Of a stretch of 64,000 nucleotides of DNA, positions 1 to 6,634 are shown in pieces. The position numbers were made by a program, and so were the translations under genes. Numbering within the stretch: the stretch's first letter is position 1; each line of letters begins with the position of its first letter. This stretch comes from Bacteroidota bacterium (lineage in GTDB: Bacteria > Bacteroidota > Ignavibacteria > Ignavibacteriales > Ignavibacteriaceae): contig JACZTL010000013.1 of assembly GCA_022573715.1 (NCBI GenBank), positions 1 to 64,000 on the forward strand, written 5' to 3'. Below the pieces are notes generated by a model that saw only the letters and a list, made by a program, of their open reading frames with translations, did not search any database and was not told the DNA's origin.

Positions 1-1637
1 TCTGCATCGTAAGAAGAAGCTGTAAGTGTACCTGTCATATCAATAACTGAATCATCATCTTGATCAAGAACACCGGAAATAGTTACATTGCTTGAGCCTT
101 TTAATTGGCTTGTATTGTTTAAAGAAGTTGTATTTGTAATACTAACACTTGTTGTATTTAAAGTTAATACAGAAGCATTATCCAAGGTCACTGTACCATT
201 TATTAATTGTAGAGAAGTAGTTGTAAGACCACCACTTGTTAATGTAAGGTTATTACCAACTGTTGTTAATTGAGTGAAAGTAACTGTTTTTGTATTTACA
301 TCCACTGTAAACGGTGCATTAATCTGACCGACACCGCTAACTGTGATATCGTTTGCAGAACCACCGGCACCGATTGTGAAAGTACCTGCACCATTTATGT
401 TACCACCAATAGCAGCTGTAGCACTATGGGCATCACCCAATGTTAGATCAAATGCACCAATGTTAAGAAGACCACCTGTAAAATCAAATAGATTTGTAAC
501 TGTAAGGTTACCGCCAGCCAAAACAACTGTTGAGCCACTAGGCTTATTAATTGTTAAGTTACGTAAATTTGCTAAAACAGCAGCATTATTAAAAGTAACT
601 GTGGAGAGTGAACCTGAAAAAATAAGTTTACCACCTGTTGTTACGTTAGTATAAGCAACAGCAGTACCACCAGCGAAAGTAATATTACCTGGGGTAGTAA
701 TATTAAAGTTTGCAAAATCTAATGCGCCTGCAGCTACATCAATTAAGCTTGCAGTAGCCTGGCTAACATTAGAAAAAGTTAAATTAGATCCTAATGTTTT
801 AGTATTTGCACCAGTGAAAGTGAGATTCTGGAAAGTACCAGAACCGGAAATTGTTTTGGCAGCTGTCATTACTACTTTACCGGCAGCTCCAGTAGCACTA
901 TATGAACCGTTATTGGTAAAGTTGCCATCTGTGGATAAATTCAAACCTACAAGGGCAACACTAGCACCAGTAGCAATAGTTACATTACCTTGTGCTGTAA
1001 GTGCAGCGCCTAATGTTACAGCACCAGCACCATTAAAATTCACATCACCTGGTAGGTTACCAGATAAATCAGAAAGAATAATTGTTAAAGCAGATGAGTT
1101 TGAAAAAGTTAGAGTAAAATTACCTGCAGTTGTTGTAACAGCAGATTGAAGACCGGTTGTTCCAGTTGTTGCAACCCTTATTTCAAGTGTACCACCACTG
1201 GCTACAATAACATTTGCCGTTGTAAGTGTATATTTTCCGGATTGCACTAAAAGAGTTCCGGAAATTGTTAAATTACTCGCTGCGTTACCAAATACAACAG
1301 CAGTTGTAGAACCGGTATTTAAAGTAATATTTGTCACGGTAATAGCACCAGTAGGGTTAAGCTGTACGCGTTTTGTTAACGTAACTGTTTCAGCATATGT
1401 TGCTGCTGCAATACTTATAATATCACCGTTTCCAACCTTTGCGTCATCAAGCATCGCTTGAATAGTTTTCATTGGCCCGACGTCACCGCCTATATTATTG
1501 ACGGCTGTACCAGTCCAACTATCGTCACCGGCAACTCCGTCAACGTAATACGTGGTTTGCCCAAAAACAGATCCGGCTGTAAAGAACAGCACTATTAAAA
1601 GCAAACTAAGTTTCTTTATTAAATTGTAAAGATTCAT
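1..1637 (-). CDS. Secreted beta-rich repeat protein, N-terminal part
   Basis: The reverse strand is open from the ATG at 1637 to the window edge, about 545 codons with no stop, so the C-terminus is missing. A GGAG ribosome-binding site lies about 9 bases before the ATG. Residues 1-32 form a signal peptide (basic start, LLLIVLFF core, cut near VFGQ). Next comes a YYVDG-GDDSWTGT segment like those that open parallel beta-helix surface proteins. The rest is a Thr/Gly/Asn/Ala-rich string of beta-strand-like units (NLTIS, GNVTI, GGNLTV, KTISGSGTFQNL). It is probably an exported adhesin or cell-surface fibre. In Bacteroidota relatives such proteins often end in a type IX sorting domain, but that end is not visible here. 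Function beyond surface location is unknown. Confidence 0.8.
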   Translation of the reverse strand, partial: MNLYNLIKKLSLLLIVLFFTAGSVFGQTTYYVDGVAGDDSWTGTAVNNIGGDVGPMKTIQAMLDDAKVGNGDIISIAAATYAETVTLTKRVQLNPTGAITVTNITLNTGSTTAVVFGNAASNLTISGTLLVQSGKYTLTTANVIVASGGTLEIRVATTGTTGLQSAVTTTAGNFTLTFSNSSALTIILSDLSGNLPGDVNFNGAGAVTLGAALTAQGNVTIATGASVALVGLNLSTDGNFTNNGSYSATGAAGKVVMTAAKTISGSGTFQNLTFTGANTKTLGSNLTFSNVSQATASLIDVAAGALDFANFNITTPGNITFAGGTAVAYTNVTTGGKLIFSGSLSTVTFNNAAVLANLRNLTINKPSGSTVVLAGGNLTVTNLFDFTGGLLNIGAFDLTLGDAHSATAAIGGNINGAGTFTIGAGGSANDITVSGVGQINAPFTVDVNTKTVTFTQLTTVGNNLTLTSGGLTTTSLQLINGTVTLDNASVLTLNTTSVSITNTTSLNNTSQLKGSSNVTISGVLDQDDDSVIDMTGTLTASSYDA

Positions 1638-1840
1638 TTTTTACTCTCCAAGATTGATTAAAAAAAAGTTTTGATTAAATATGGGAAAATAAAAACCCCA
1701 TAGAGTTAGGGTGGTAAAATTTCTATCATATATAATCTCCCTACATTTAGTTTTAAAATTAATATTTTTTATTATTATAAAATTCGGTATTAAAACGTTT
1801 TTACAAAATATCGTAATTAACATAAGATATAAAAAAATAT

Positions 1841-1867
1841 ATCCGTTAGACAGCGGATCAAAATTGT
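1841..1867. repeat. Short palindromic repeat, copy 1
   Basis: The arms ATCCG and CGGAT enclose TTAGACAG, and CAAAATTG follows. The same unit recurs at 2172-2198 with four substitutions. It may be related to the TCCGTCA/TGACGGA hairpins at 5257 and 5394, since all share the TCCGT start. Confidence 0.6.
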
Positions 1868-2171
1868 AATTCAAATTTGTCATGTAAGATTGGTGTCCCA
1901 ATTAGTTATATAAATGAAAATATATAAAACAATGATAAAAGTATGAATTCATAATTTTAATGTCAATATGATATTAAAATTTTTTATTTTTTTAAAAAAC
2001 ACTTGCCGGCAAATATTTATTAGAATTAGTATCAATATTATAGTTCAATATAAATTCTAAAAATACAATTAATTTTCTCGCCATATTATAGACATTTAAA
2101 AACAGTGAATTTTAAAATACAACATATTCTATTAAAAACAATAAAAAAGATAATTTATAATTAAAAATTTT

Positions 2172-2198
2172 ATCCGTCAGATAGCGGACCAAAATTGC
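2172..2198. repeat. Short palindromic repeat, copy 2
   Basis: This matches 1841-1867 as ATCCGTCAGATAGCGGAC followed by CAAAATTG. The last arm base differs, so the hairpin is slightly weaker than in copy 1. Confidence 0.55.
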
Positions 2199-2582
2199 AA
2201 AACAAATAATCTTTTACAAATAACTTATGATATTTAATATAAATATGCTTATTAAAATTTATTTTATTGATAATTTCTAATTTCTTTTAATTAAATGCAA
2301 CAGTTTATTTATTTTTTTTGAAAATTTATTTTGCCGCGTGGTTTTAGCAAAATTTGAGAAATCTCTTTATTTAGGGGCTTTATCGCATTTTTCAGAGATA
2401 TACTTAAGTTTTGGCATTTTTAAAAAATAGAGATGTCATCTTTTTTTGTTATGAAAACAAAAGAAATTAAAATAATACGAATAAAACATTAAGTGTTGAA
2501 ACTTCATCAAAAGATGAAATTCCTTCTATACTTAATAGTATAATAATTTTACCGGTCATTCTCTATTACTTGTCATTCTGAC

Positions 2583-2600
2583 CCCCCGACCTGTCGGGGG
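2583..2600. repeat. CCCGAC/GTCGGG hairpin repeat
   Basis: Perfect 8-base arms CCCCCGAC and GTCGGGGG surround a 2-base loop. The same family (CCCCGAC-TT-GTCGGGG) sits inside the two tRNA-like remnants near 4006 and 4224. Confidence 0.7.
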
Positions 2601-2704
2601 AAAGAATCTCCATATTTTAAAGATTGGGATAATTGCCACGAGCTTTATATCCATAAAAAGAAAATAATATTTTTAAATTGAGATTATTGCCACGAGCTTT
2701 ATTG

Positions 2705-2760
2705 CCACGACCTTCAGGTCGTGGAATAGAAATAAAAAAACAACTGGGGGCTTCAGCCCC
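2705..2760. repeat. CCACGA/TCGTGG hairpin followed by GGGGCT/AGCCCC hairpin
   Basis: CCACGACCT-TC-AGGTCGTGG at 2705-2724 is a perfect 9-base-arm hairpin. GGGGCTTCAGCCCC at 2747-2760 is a second one. The pair recurs in the same order several times between 2700 and 3870, and in altered form near 5127-5180. Confidence 0.75.
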
Positions 2761-2773
2761 ATTTAAATTAATG

Positions 2774-3070
2774 TGGCTAAAGCCAATATATATAATTATT
2801 ACTTTCATCCACGACGTAAACGTCGTGGCTATAGCTATAATAAAGAAGAGAATATCTTTTAATTTAAAATTTACATTTTGAAATGGAGTCCATTGCCGCG
2901 TGCTTTAGCTCGTGGGATACAAAAATAAAATCTAACGAGGGCTTCAGCCCCATTTAAATTAATGTGGCTAAAGCCAAAATATATAATTATTACTTTCAGC
3001 CACGACGTAAACGTCGTGGCTATATTATGAAAATTAAAAAATATCTTTCATCTGGCAGGCAGAGTCGTGA
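2774..3070. repeat. Long direct repeat, left copy
   Basis: This segment is repeated in the same orientation at 3660-3914, on the far side of the transposase gene. Shared landmarks in order are TGGCTAAAGCCA, the CCACGACGT/ACGTCGTGG hairpin (2809-2828), a unique ~55-base spacer containing GAATATCTTTTAATTT, the GGGCTTCAGCCCC hairpin, and a right end containing CATCTGGCAGGCAGAG. The left copy carries an extra ~60 bases that repeat the TGGCTAAAGCC and ACGTCGTGG hairpins. Most of the rest matches base for base. Confidence 0.8.
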
Positions 3071-3140
3071 AAACGGAACGGGCTATAAAATGAATATAAT
3101 TTTTTATAATTTAGAATTTGTTTTTGAATTGAGATTATTG

Positions 3141-3160
3141 CCACGAGCTTTAGCTCGTGG
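3141..3160. repeat. CCACGAGCT/AGCTCGTGG hairpin
   Basis: A perfect hairpin with 9-base arms and a TT loop lies 60 bases before the transposase start. A GGGCTTCAGCCCC hairpin follows at about 3184. This places a typical REP-like pair directly upstream of a Y1 transposase gene. Confidence 0.75.
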
Positions 3161-3220
3161 ATATTTGAAGAAAGAAACAATTAGGGCTTCAGCCCCATAA
3201 CAAATAAACTATAAAATATT

Positions 3221-3655
3221 ATGCCTTTTATTAGAATTTGGGTTCACTTAATTTGGTCAACAAAAAACAGAGAAAAAATTATTCCCTCTGAAATGAAAAA
3301 TATATTGATTGAACATATTAAATCGAATTGCAACGAAAAAGGTGTTTGGTTAGATTCGATTAATTGTGTTAGTGACCACATACATTTACTGATTTCTCTT
3401 AATGCTGAAATGCCGATTAGTAAGTTAGTAATGCTTATTAAAGGTGAATCATCTCATTGGATAAATAAAAATAAATTGATTAGAGGAAAATTCCAATGGC
3501 AAGAAGAATACATTGCTTTATCTGTGAGTGAATCAATAATACCAAAAGTTAGAGATTATATAAAAAATCAAGAAGAACATCATAGGAGAATAACATTTTC
3601 CGAAGAATATGATGATTTTATGAAAAAATATGGTGTAAAAATTATTCAAAAATAA
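3221..3655 (+). CDS. tnpA: IS200/REP-type Y1 transposase
   Basis: This 144-residue protein has the size and motifs of the IS200/IS605 TnpA (Y1, HUH) family. The N-terminus reads IRIWVHLIWSTKNR, the metal-binding HUH motif is DHIHLLI near residues 62-68, and the catalytic tyrosine is probably the one in VRDYIKNQEEHHR near residue 113. The family cuts and rejoins single-stranded DNA at hairpins. No tnpB partner is present. The gene is surrounded by hairpin repeats and lies between two long direct repeats (2774-3070 and 3660-3914). It is therefore more likely a REP-associated enzyme than a classical IS200. The ATG at 3221 gives the normal family length. All motifs look intact, so it may be active. 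Identification is firm; the link to the hairpins is inferred from position. Confidence 0.9.
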   Translation: MPFIRIWVHLIWSTKNREKIIPSEMKNILIEHIKSNCNEKGVWLDSINCVSDHIHLLISLNAEMPISKLVMLIKGESSHWINKNKLIRGKFQWQEEYIALSVSESIIPKVRDYIKNQEEHHRRITFSEEYDDFMKKYGVKIIQK

Positions 3656-3659
3656 AATA

Positions 3660-3914
3660 TGGCTAAAGCCAATATATATAATTATTATTTTTATCCACGA
3701 CGTAAACGTCGTGGCTATAGCTATAATAAAAGAAGAGAATATCTTTTAATTTAAAATTTACATTTTGAAATGGAGTCCATTGCCACGAGCTTTAGCTCGT
3801 GGGATACAATAATAAAATCTAACAAGGGCTTCAGCCCCATTATCCACGTCCTGAAGGACGTGGCTATATTATGAAAAATAAGAAATATCTTTCATCTGGC
3901 AGGCAGAGTCGTGA
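3660..3914. repeat. Long direct repeat, right copy
   Basis: It begins 5 bases after the transposase stop and matches 2774-3070 in order and orientation. Its hairpins are CCACGACGT/ACGTCGTGG (3695-3714), CCACGAGCT/AGCTCGTGG (3783-3802), GGGCTTCAGCCCC and CCACGTCCT/AGGACGTGG (3844-3863). At the last site the left copy has a different but equally perfect hairpin. Confidence 0.8.
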
Positions 3915-3956
3915 CTATAAAAAGAGATTAATTTATTATATTTGCATAACTATTTT

Positions 3957-4031
3957 CGGGGTGTAGCCCCGATTGTATCGGGATAAACTCCGTCCGGTTA
4001 GCGTGCCCCGACTTGTCGGGGAGGTCGGAGA
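3957..4031 (+). pseudogene. Decayed tRNA-Pro-like copy carrying two hairpins
   Basis: The segment starts CGGGGTGTAG and later has CCGGTTAGCG and AGGTCGG, the landmarks of the intact tRNA-Pro at 4114. A CCCCGAT/ATCGGG hairpin sits where the D arm begins, and CCCCGAC-TT-GTCGGGG replaces the anticodon arm. The T arm and 3' acceptor strand are lost, so it cannot be a functional tRNA. Confidence 0.6.
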
Positions 4032-4066
4032 TTTTTTTATTGTGTATTTTATTTATTTTTAAAAAT

Positions 4067-4100
4067 AGAGATGTAATCTTTTTAAAAAGATGACATCTCT
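4067..4100. repeat. AGAGATGT hairpin
   Basis: Inverted repeat AGAGATGTAATCTTTTT / AAAAAGATGACATCTCT, 17-base arms with one mismatch, just before the tRNA gene. One arm (AGAGATGTCATCTTTTT) also appears alone at about 2430. It resembles a terminator stem but lacks a clear T tract after it. Confidence 0.5.
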
Positions 4101-4113
4101 TATATCCAATTTT

Positions 4114-4188
4114 CGGGGTGTAGCGCAGCCCGGTTAGCGCGCGTCGTTCGGGACGACGAGGTCGGGAGTTCGAATCTCCCCACCCCGA
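4114..4188 (+). tRNA. tRNA-Pro (anticodon CGG)
   Basis: The cloverleaf is complete. Acceptor CGGGGTG pairs with CACCCCG, the D stem is GCGC/GCGC, the anticodon stem is CGTCG/CGACG with loop TTCGGGA, and the T stem is GGGAG/CTCCC with loop TTCGAAT. The anticodon at 4149-4151 is CGG, reading proline CCG codons. The discriminator is A and CCA is not encoded. Decayed copies lie about 90 bases upstream and 30 bases downstream. Confidence 0.93.
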
Positions 4189-4216
4189 CATATTTTATGG
4201 TCTATTCAAATATTTA

Positions 4217-4291
4217 TAGCGCGCCCCGACTTGTCGGGGAGGTCGTAGGTTCTCCCGTAGGGACTCCTTCGGAGGAATCCTATCACCCCGA
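4217..4291 (+). pseudogene. Decayed tRNA-Pro 3' part with hairpins in its loops
   Basis: It carries TAGCGCG, then CCCCGAC-TT-GTCGGGG in place of the anticodon arm, AGGTC as variable loop, and GTAGGTTC...ATCCTATCACCCCGA as T arm and 3' acceptor strand. About 24 bases containing a CTCCTTCGGAGG hairpin are inserted in the T loop. The 5' acceptor strand is missing. It is a tRNA fossil, not a gene. Confidence 0.6.
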
Positions 4292-4300
4292 CGGTTCTTA

Positions 4301-4346
4301 TTTATTATTTATTATTTTCTATTTATTATTTTCTATTTATTATTTA
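4301..4346. repeat. AT-rich tandem repeat before yajQ
   Basis: About three copies of a 14-base unit (ATTTATTATTTTCT) lie directly before the AAGGAAAT ribosome-binding region of yajQ. Slippage here could alter the spacing of any promoter located in it. Confidence 0.5.
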
Positions 4347-4356
4347 AGGAAATGTT

Positions 4357-4854
4357 ATGGCTAAAAATCATTCTTTTGATATAGTATCTGAAATTGATTT
4401 CCAGGAAGTGGATAATGCCGTTAATCAGGCTTACAAAGAAATTACTCAAAGATATGATTTAAAAGATTCACATACAGAGCTTTCACTTAACAGAAAAGAT
4501 AAATTGTTATCTATTAATACTAAGGATGATTATTCACGCAAAGCTAGTATTGATATACTTGAAACAAAGATGATAAGAAGGGGTATATCTATAAAGGCTT
4601 TAGATTTTGAGGAACCTGAAAGCGCTTCCGGCGGGAGACTAAAACAAAAAATAAATTTGCGTTCAGGTATTTCCAAAGAAAATGCTAAAAAAATCACCAA
4701 GCTTATTAAAGAATCTAAATTAAAAGTAAGCGCACAAATACAAGATGAACAAGTACGTGTACAAGGGTCAAAAATTGACGATCTTCAATCAATTATAGCC
4801 CTTGTAAAAGAAGCAGATCTTGAATTCCCTACACAGTTTACAAATATGAAATAA
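4357..4854 (+). CDS. yajQ: YajQ-family nucleotide-binding protein
   Basis: At 165 residues this is the usual length of the YajQ (DUF520) family. It opens HSFDIVSEIDFQEVDNAVNQ and closes with DLEFPTQFTNMK, both family hallmarks. The fold is two ferredoxin-like halves, and members bind cyclic di-GMP or nucleic acids in the cytoplasm. The ribosome-binding site is AAGGA, about 7 bases before the ATG. The gene stands alone between repeat-rich intervals, so it is probably transcribed by itself. Family assignment is certain; the ligand in this organism is not known. Confidence 0.93.
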   Translation: MAKNHSFDIVSEIDFQEVDNAVNQAYKEITQRYDLKDSHTELSLNRKDKLLSINTKDDYSRKASIDILETKMIRRGISIKALDFEEPESASGGRLKQKINLRSGISKENAKKITKLIKESKLKVSAQIQDEQVRVQGSKIDDLQSIIALVKEADLEFPTQFTNMK

Positions 4855-5324
4855 ATCTTGATTGCAAGATAACACACTTGGCATCTACGGGAGGGAATAA
4901 TAATTTTTGTGAAATGGGAATATGTATGATTGTATGGTTGAATGTTGAATGATTGAATGATTGAATGGTTGTGTGAGATATGATTGACAAAGATTAATTA
5001 AATAGGACATCAGACTTCAGCCAGGGTCCTGATTAAAAATTTGACTAATAGAAACAGAAATATTAATAGCGGATATAGAAAACTTGTTATAATAAGTTAT
5101 GTTAAGCATTATTTTACGATTTATAGCCACGACCTTTAGGTCGTGGATTAGATATAGTAAGCATACACGGGCTTTAGCCCAAAATCTTTTGTTTTATGTG
5201 GCTAAAGCCGATAGTTATGGATATCATTTGCCCACGACCTAAAGGTCGTGGCTATTTCCGTCAGTTGACGGATTAGCTAACGGATAATATTTTGCGTAAG
5301 TGGTCAACTTGAGTTAATTATTTC
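4855..5324. other. Intergenic interval with tandem and hairpin repeats
   Basis: No gene is visible. 4926-4972 is a tandem repeat of an ~8-base unit (TTGAATGA). 5127-5285 is a compact hairpin array: CCACGACCT/AGGTCGTGG (5127-5146), GGGCTTTAGCCC (5169-5180), TGGCTAAAGCC (5199-5209), CCACGACCT/AGGTCGTGG (5232-5251) and TCCGTCA/TGACGGA (5257-5272). It lies just beyond the ftsZ stop, so it could also end dcw transcripts or shield their 3' end. Confidence 0.7.
5127..5285. repeat. Composite hairpin array after ftsZ
   Basis: Five perfect or near-perfect hairpins from at least three families occur within 160 bases, in the same families as the 2.7-3.9 kb array. The last unit, TCCGTCAGTTGACGGAT, is identical to a 17-base stretch inside ftsZ. 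Confidence 0.75.
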
Positions 5325-6608
5325 TTAATCCATTATCATTTTTAAAAATGATGAGCTGTCTTCATCATTATCTGATTTTTTTTCTTTCTCTTGTCCGTCA
5401 GTTGACGGATTCTTTTCTGCTTTATTCTTTGCCCAATTATAACGTGATGATTCAAATTTGAATCCACTTTCAGCCGGTTTTTCTTCCTCATTTTCTAAAG
5501 ATGCTTTCGGTTTTTTAACTCTCATTATCGTTGGAACATCTAAATCATTCTGATCAACTTCGGTTGCATTCAGAAAATTAAAACCGCCTCTAAAAGTTTC
5601 TTTCTCTTTATCTTCAGTTTTCTTATATGCCGGTTTAGCCCTGGCAGAATCAAACCCTGTTGCAATAACCGTATAAGATACATAATCATTCATCTCGTCT
5701 TTTCTAACACAACCGAATATAACATTCGCTTCTTCACCGGCGGCTTCAAATATTACATTATTACCTTCATTTATTTCTTGCATTGTAAGGTTATTTGAAC
5801 CCGTAACATTAAGAAGAATACTTTTTGCACCCTTGATGTTTAAGCCTTCTAGTAAAGGACTTGAGATAGCTTTTTGCGCAGCTTCTATTGCCCTATTTTC
5901 ACCGCTTGCTATTCCGCATCCCATTAATGCTTCACCACTCTGATTCATAACAGACCTTACGTCTGCAAAATCAACATTAATTCTTCCTTCTACCGTAATT
6001 ATATCGGCTATGCCTCTTGTAGCTTCATAAAGCACTTCGTTAGGTTTATCAAAAGCATCAAATGCGTTTATATTGGCATCAAGTATATTTAACAGTCTAT
6101 CATTTGGTATAACAATCAAGCTGTCAACATATTGTCTTAATTCTTGAATACCCTGCTCTGCGTTAAGCATACGTTTTTTACCTTCCCATTTGAAAGGTTT
6201 TGTAACTATGCCTACAACTAATGCACCGGTAGTTTGAGCAATTGATGCAATAATAGGAGCACCCCCGGTACCGGTTCCTCCGCCCATACCGGCGGTTATA
6301 AAAACCATATCACTTCCGGCAAGTATCTCGGCAATTTTTTCCCTGTCTTCCTCTACTGCTTTTCGTCCTACATTAGGATCAGCACCTGCACCAAGTCCCC
6401 TTGTAATATTAGCACCGACTTGTAATTTATGTGTAGCGCTGCTATTGTTTAACACCTGAACATCAGTATTAACCGCAATATATTCAACACCGGTTAATCC
6501 CTTATTAATCATGCTTTCAATAGCGTTGCACCCACCACCTCCAACACCGACTACTCTAAGTATTGCCGACATGGGTTTGCCTCTATCTATTGTTGCAAAT
6601 TTTGACAT
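5325..6608 (-). CDS. ftsZ: Cell division GTPase FtsZ
   Basis: FtsZ polymerises with GTP into the cytoplasmic Z ring that organises division. The tubulin signature GGGTGTG is at residues 109-115, preceded by GVGGGGCNAIE near 21-31. Length is 427 residues, longer than many FtsZ. The conserved tail peptide that binds FtsA, here DLDVPTIMR, is at residues 355-363 instead of the extreme C-terminus. It is followed by about 65 charged, disordered-looking residues ending SSSFLKMIMD. Codons for NPSTDG in that tail coincide with a dispersed hairpin repeat (5394-5410). It is the last gene of the dcw cluster, 26 bases after ftsA. The start is the ATG at 6608 (MSKFATID). Confidence 0.97.
   Translation of the reverse strand: MSKFATIDRGKPMSAILRVVGVGGGGCNAIESMINKGLTGVEYIAVNTDVQVLNNSSATHKLQVGANITRGLGAGADPNVGRKAVEEDREKIAEILAGSDMVFITAGMGGGTGTGGAPIIASIAQTTGALVVGIVTKPFKWEGKKRMLNAEQGIQELRQYVDSLIVIPNDRLLNILDANINAFDAFDKPNEVLYEATRGIADIITVEGRINVDFADVRSVMNQSGEALMGCGIASGENRAIEAAQKAISSPLLEGLNIKGAKSILLNVTGSNNLTMQEINEGNNVIFEAAGEEANVIFGCVRKDEMNDYVSYTVIATGFDSARAKPAYKKTEDKEKETFRGGFNFLNATEVDQNDLDVPTIMRVKKPKASLENEEEKPAESGFKFESSRYNWAKNKAEKNPSTDGQEKEKKSDNDEDSSSFLKMIMD
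5394..5410. repeat. Dispersed hairpin inside the ftsZ coding sequence
   Basis: TCCGTCA-GT-TGACGGA plus a flanking T is identical to 5257-5273 in the intergenic array 137 bases away. On the coding strand it reads as part of the codons for N-P-S-T-D-G in the disordered FtsZ tail, and it keeps the frame open. Confidence 0.75.
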
Positions 6609-6634
6609 GATTTTACCTCATTATTAATGTTAAA

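Larger units (their letters stand above)
1638..3220. other. Gene-poor interval rich in hairpin repeats
   Basis: I see no convincing gene in this stretch. Its left part (to about 2560) is very AT-rich and holds two copies of one short palindromic repeat. The right part is a dense array of hairpins of several families. Short open frames here are accidental and run through the repeats. Confidence 0.7.

Noticed and set aside
1641-1901. Open frame of 86 codons (-) upstream of the repeat protein
   Set aside because: Composition is that of AT-rich noncoding DNA (Ile, Asn, Phe, Tyr). It runs through a palindromic repeat and has no recognisable motif.
2617-3200. Several short open frames on both strands in the hairpin array
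   Set aside because: They consist of translated hairpin repeats and share no protein family; frames exist because the repeats happen to lack stops.
4067-4100. Strong terminator before tRNA-Pro
   Set aside because: The stem is long, but no T tract follows on either strand and one arm recurs alone at about 2430, so it is treated as a repeat.
3928-4191. Open frame of 87 codons (-) across the tRNA-Pro region
   Set aside because: It is the antisense of the tRNA gene and its decayed copies; the apparent protein start is a typical tRNA shadow.
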